A stretch of 8,370 nucleotides of DNA from Nitrogeniibacter sp041600915 (GTDB lineage Bacteria; Pseudomonadota; Gammaproteobacteria; Burkholderiales; Rhodocyclaceae). The DNA lies in the NCBI GenBank assembly GCA_041600915.1, contig JBFIJC010000152.1, positions 1 through 8,370 of the forward strand. Direction: 5' to 3'. The first letter of the stretch is position 1; each line of letters begins with the position of its first letter. Under the pieces are notes generated by a model. The model saw only the letters and a list, made by a program, of their open reading frames with translations, was not told the origin of the DNA and did no database searches. Shown piece by piece: positions 5,723-8,370 of the stretch. Made by a program: the position numbers and the translations under genes.

Positions 5723-6166
5723 ATGGACACCAAAGCACTCGACCCCCAGCAGATCGCCGAACAGGTGCGCGACACCATGTTTGCCAACGACCAGGCCTCG
5801 CGCGGCTTGGGTATGCAGTTTGTCGAAGTCGGCCCCGGCCGTGCGACGCTGACCATGACCGTGCGCGCCGACATGCTCAACGGCTTCGCCATCATCCACG
5901 GCGGCTTCGTGACCACGCTGGCCGACTCGGCTTTCGCCTTTGCCTGCAACAGCTACAACGAACAGACAGTGGCCTCGGGCATCAGCGTCGATTTCATCGC
6001 GCCGGCGCGCGAGGGCGATGTACTTAGCGCCACGGCGCGCGAAGTGGCGCTGTCGGGCCGCACCGGGGTGTACGACATCACCGTCACCAATCAGCACGGC
6101 ACCGTTATTGCCGTGATGCGGGGCAAGAGCTACCGGCTCAAGGGCCGGGCGGTGTTCCCGCAGTAA
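5723..6166 (+). CDS. paaI: PaaI, hotdog-fold acyl-CoA thioesterase
   Basis: The 147-residue protein belongs to the PaaI hotdog thioesterase family, which hydrolyses hydroxylated phenylacetyl-CoA and related esters, probably releasing CoA from dead-end products. The diagnostic block is NGFAIIHGGFVTTLADSAFAFACNS (53-77), with HGG at 59-61 and the probable catalytic Asp68 in LADSAFAFACNS, very close to E. coli PaaI. GISVDFIAPAREGDVL (86-101) forms the following strand-turn-strand. Two starts are possible. ATG 5702 overlaps the paaH stop but has no ribosome site. ATG 5723, preferred here, lies ten bases after the paaH stop with only a weak GTGAG ahead, so coupling to paaH translation is likely. 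The earlier start would add seven residues. Its place between paaH and paaK is normal for this cluster type. Confidence 0.9.
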   Translation: MDTKALDPQQIAEQVRDTMFANDQASRGLGMQFVEVGPGRATLTMTVRADMLNGFAIIHGGFVTTLADSAFAFACNSYNEQTVASGISVDFIAPAREGDVLSATAREVALSGRTGVYDITVTNQHGTVIAVMRGKSYRLKGRAVFPQ

Positions 6167-6241
6167 TCAAAAACGCGCGGCGGCGCGACATAAAAAACAG
6201 ATGCGCCGTCCACACCAGACATAGGGAAGAGGAGACAAACC

Positions 6242-7562
<1,321 letters not shown>

Positions 7563-7564
<2 letters not shown>

Positions 7565-7683
7565 GTGTATGAATAGACCTACTGCGCGGCCCGATTCCGC
7601 CCCTGCGATGCTCGCCGTACGTCAGTACGGCTGCGCTTCTCGGAACGGACTCGAACCGCTCGCGACGGTCTCTTCACACACTC
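7563..7683. repeat. 121-bp long imperfect palindrome (REP/MITE-like) between paaK and paaA
   Basis: The outer arms GAGTGTATGAATAGACC (7563-7579) and GGTCTCTTCACACACTC (7667-7683) match as inverted repeats at 15 of 17 positions. The centre is a perfect 7-bp stem, GCCGTAC (7614-7620) and GTACGGC (7625-7631), closing on the tetraloop GTCA. Between them the arms continue to pair with mismatches and small bulges, for example CGATTCCGCCCC against the complement of GGAACGGACTCG. The whole gap thus folds as one long hairpin centred at 7623. It takes up nearly all of the 146 bp between the paaK stop and the paaA ATG, leaving only the paaA ribosome site outside. I see no transposase and no clear target duplication. 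Confidence 0.85.
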
Positions 7684-7710
7684 CCGCGAATTTCGAATAA
7701 GGAGCGCTAT

Positions 7711-8370
7711 ATGTATACCCAAGCACTCGATATCCCGCCCGGCGAACAGCCCAAGCGCAAGCCTGATGCGGTCGAGAACGCCGACTATCAGGCCGAGTTC
7801 GATGCCCGCATCGACGCCGGTGCGACCATCGAAGCCAAGGACTGGATGCCCGAGGCCTATCGCAAGACGCTGGTGCGCCAGATCAGCCAGCACGCGCATT
7901 CCGAGATCGTCGGCATGTTGCCCGAAGGCAACTGGATCAGCCGCGCGCCCAGCCTCAAGCGCAAGGCCATCCTGCTGGCCAAGGTTCAGGACGAAGGCGG
8001 CCACGGACTCTATCTGTACGCCGCCGCCGAAACCCTGGGCGTCTCGCGCGACGAGCTGACCGAGGCGCTGCTCTCGGGCAAGGCCAAGTACAGCTCGATC
8101 TTTAATTACCCGACGCTCAACTGGGCCGACGTGGGCGTGATCGGCTGGCTGGTCGACGGCGCGGCGATCATGAACCAGATCCCGCTGTGCAAGTGCAGCT
8201 ACGGCCCCTATGCCCGCGCCATGGTGCGCGTGTGCAAGGAAGAGTCCTTCCACCAGCGTCAGGGCTACGACGCCTTGCTGGCGATGATGAGCGGCACCGA
8301 CGAGCAGCGCGAGCTGGTGCAGGACGCGGTCAATCGCTGGTGGTGGCCGTCGCTGATGATGTTCGGCCCG
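7711..8370 (+). CDS. paaA: PaaA, catalytic subunit of phenylacetyl-CoA 1,2-epoxidase (5' part)
   Basis: The first 220 residues are present and the frame runs off the right edge; the family is about 310-330 residues long. PaaA is the di-iron alpha subunit of the PaaABC(D)E monooxygenase that epoxidises the aromatic ring of phenylacetyl-CoA with O2. Candidate iron ligands are Glu65 (HAHSEIVG), Glu95 and His98 (QDEGGHG), and Glu178 and His181 (CKEESFHQRQG), which provide the two ExxH motifs of a ferritin-like fold. SRAPSLKRKAILLAKVQDEGGHG and the NYPTLNWADVGVIGWLVDGAA stretch (132-152) are strongly PaaA-like. The ATG at 7711 has a perfect AAGGAG at 7699-7704, six bases away. It lies 146 bp after paaK, the widest gap in the rightward operon, because of the palindrome. 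PaaB, C, D and E are expected just outside the window. Confidence 0.95.
   Translation, partial: MYTQALDIPPGEQPKRKPDAVENADYQAEFDARIDAGATIEAKDWMPEAYRKTLVRQISQHAHSEIVGMLPEGNWISRAPSLKRKAILLAKVQDEGGHGLYLYAAAETLGVSRDELTEALLSGKAKYSSIFNYPTLNWADVGVIGWLVDGAAIMNQIPLCKCSYGPYARAMVRVCKEESFHQRQGYDALLAMMSGTDEQRELVQDAVNRWWWPSLMMFGP

Noticed and set aside
5336..6097. A 253-codon minus-strand open frame opposite the end of paaH and paaI.
   Set aside because: It runs against two well-supported genes, has no recognisable motif, and has composition typical of antisense shadows.
6174..6187. A small hairpin, CGCGC-GGCG-GCGCG, after paaI as a terminator.
   Set aside because: The stem is only 5 bp and is followed on the plus strand by A-rich sequence, not T. 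The genes on both sides belong to one pathway on the same strand, so termination is not expected.
7579..8253. A 224-codon minus-strand open frame opposite paaA and the palindrome.
   Set aside because: It is antisense to clear di-iron motifs of PaaA and contains the repeat as coding sequence. No family resemblance is seen.

Overview
The window carries the left half of an aerobic phenylacetate catabolic (paa) cluster from a GC-rich proteobacterium. Protein types and gene order (paaY and a paaN/paaZ-type aldehyde dehydrogenase on one strand, paaG-paaH-paaI-paaK-paaA on the other) match the paaYZGHIKABCDE order I recall for Aromatoleum (Azoarcus) evansii. A betaproteobacterium of the Azoarcus/Thauera/Zoogloea kind is therefore the best guess. 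This rests on recall of gene order and protein style, not on a search.

Layout. Positions 1-553 (+) lie outside the pathway: the C-terminal end of a MOFRL-type glycerate kinase/hydroxypyruvate reductase, then a small GlcG/HbpS-like protein. Positions 554-704 hold a REP/BIME-like pair of inverted repeats in a convergent gap. Positions 705-3115 (-) carry paaN followed by paaY. The 134-bp gap between them holds a second repeat with the same ends and a GC-rich hairpin. Positions 3116-3375 are a divergent control region with an excellent sigma70-type promoter for paaN, a 20-bp TetR-type palindrome inside that promoter, and a near-consensus FNR-type box. Positions 3376-8370 (+) carry paaG, paaH, paaI, paaK and the start of paaA, which runs off the window. 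A 121-bp long-palindrome element sits between paaK and paaA.

How the genes work together. PaaK activates phenylacetate to phenylacetyl-CoA. PaaA is the catalytic subunit of the PaaABC(D)E epoxidase, whose other subunits are expected just beyond the right edge. PaaG isomerises the ring 1,2-epoxide to oxepin-CoA. After ring hydrolysis, PaaN oxidises the open-chain semialdehyde. PaaH oxidises 3-hydroxyadipyl-CoA late in the beta-oxidation phase. PaaI and PaaY are thioesterase-type proteins thought to relieve toxic or dead-end CoA esters. The oxepin-CoA hydrolase (MaoC-like), PaaF, PaaJ and any regulator gene are not in this window.

The enzymes are well known. The less ordinary content is non-coding: the composite control region between paaN and paaG, the two related repeats that bracket paaY, and the long palindrome inside the paa operon. 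I see no evidence for a wholly new enzymatic system.
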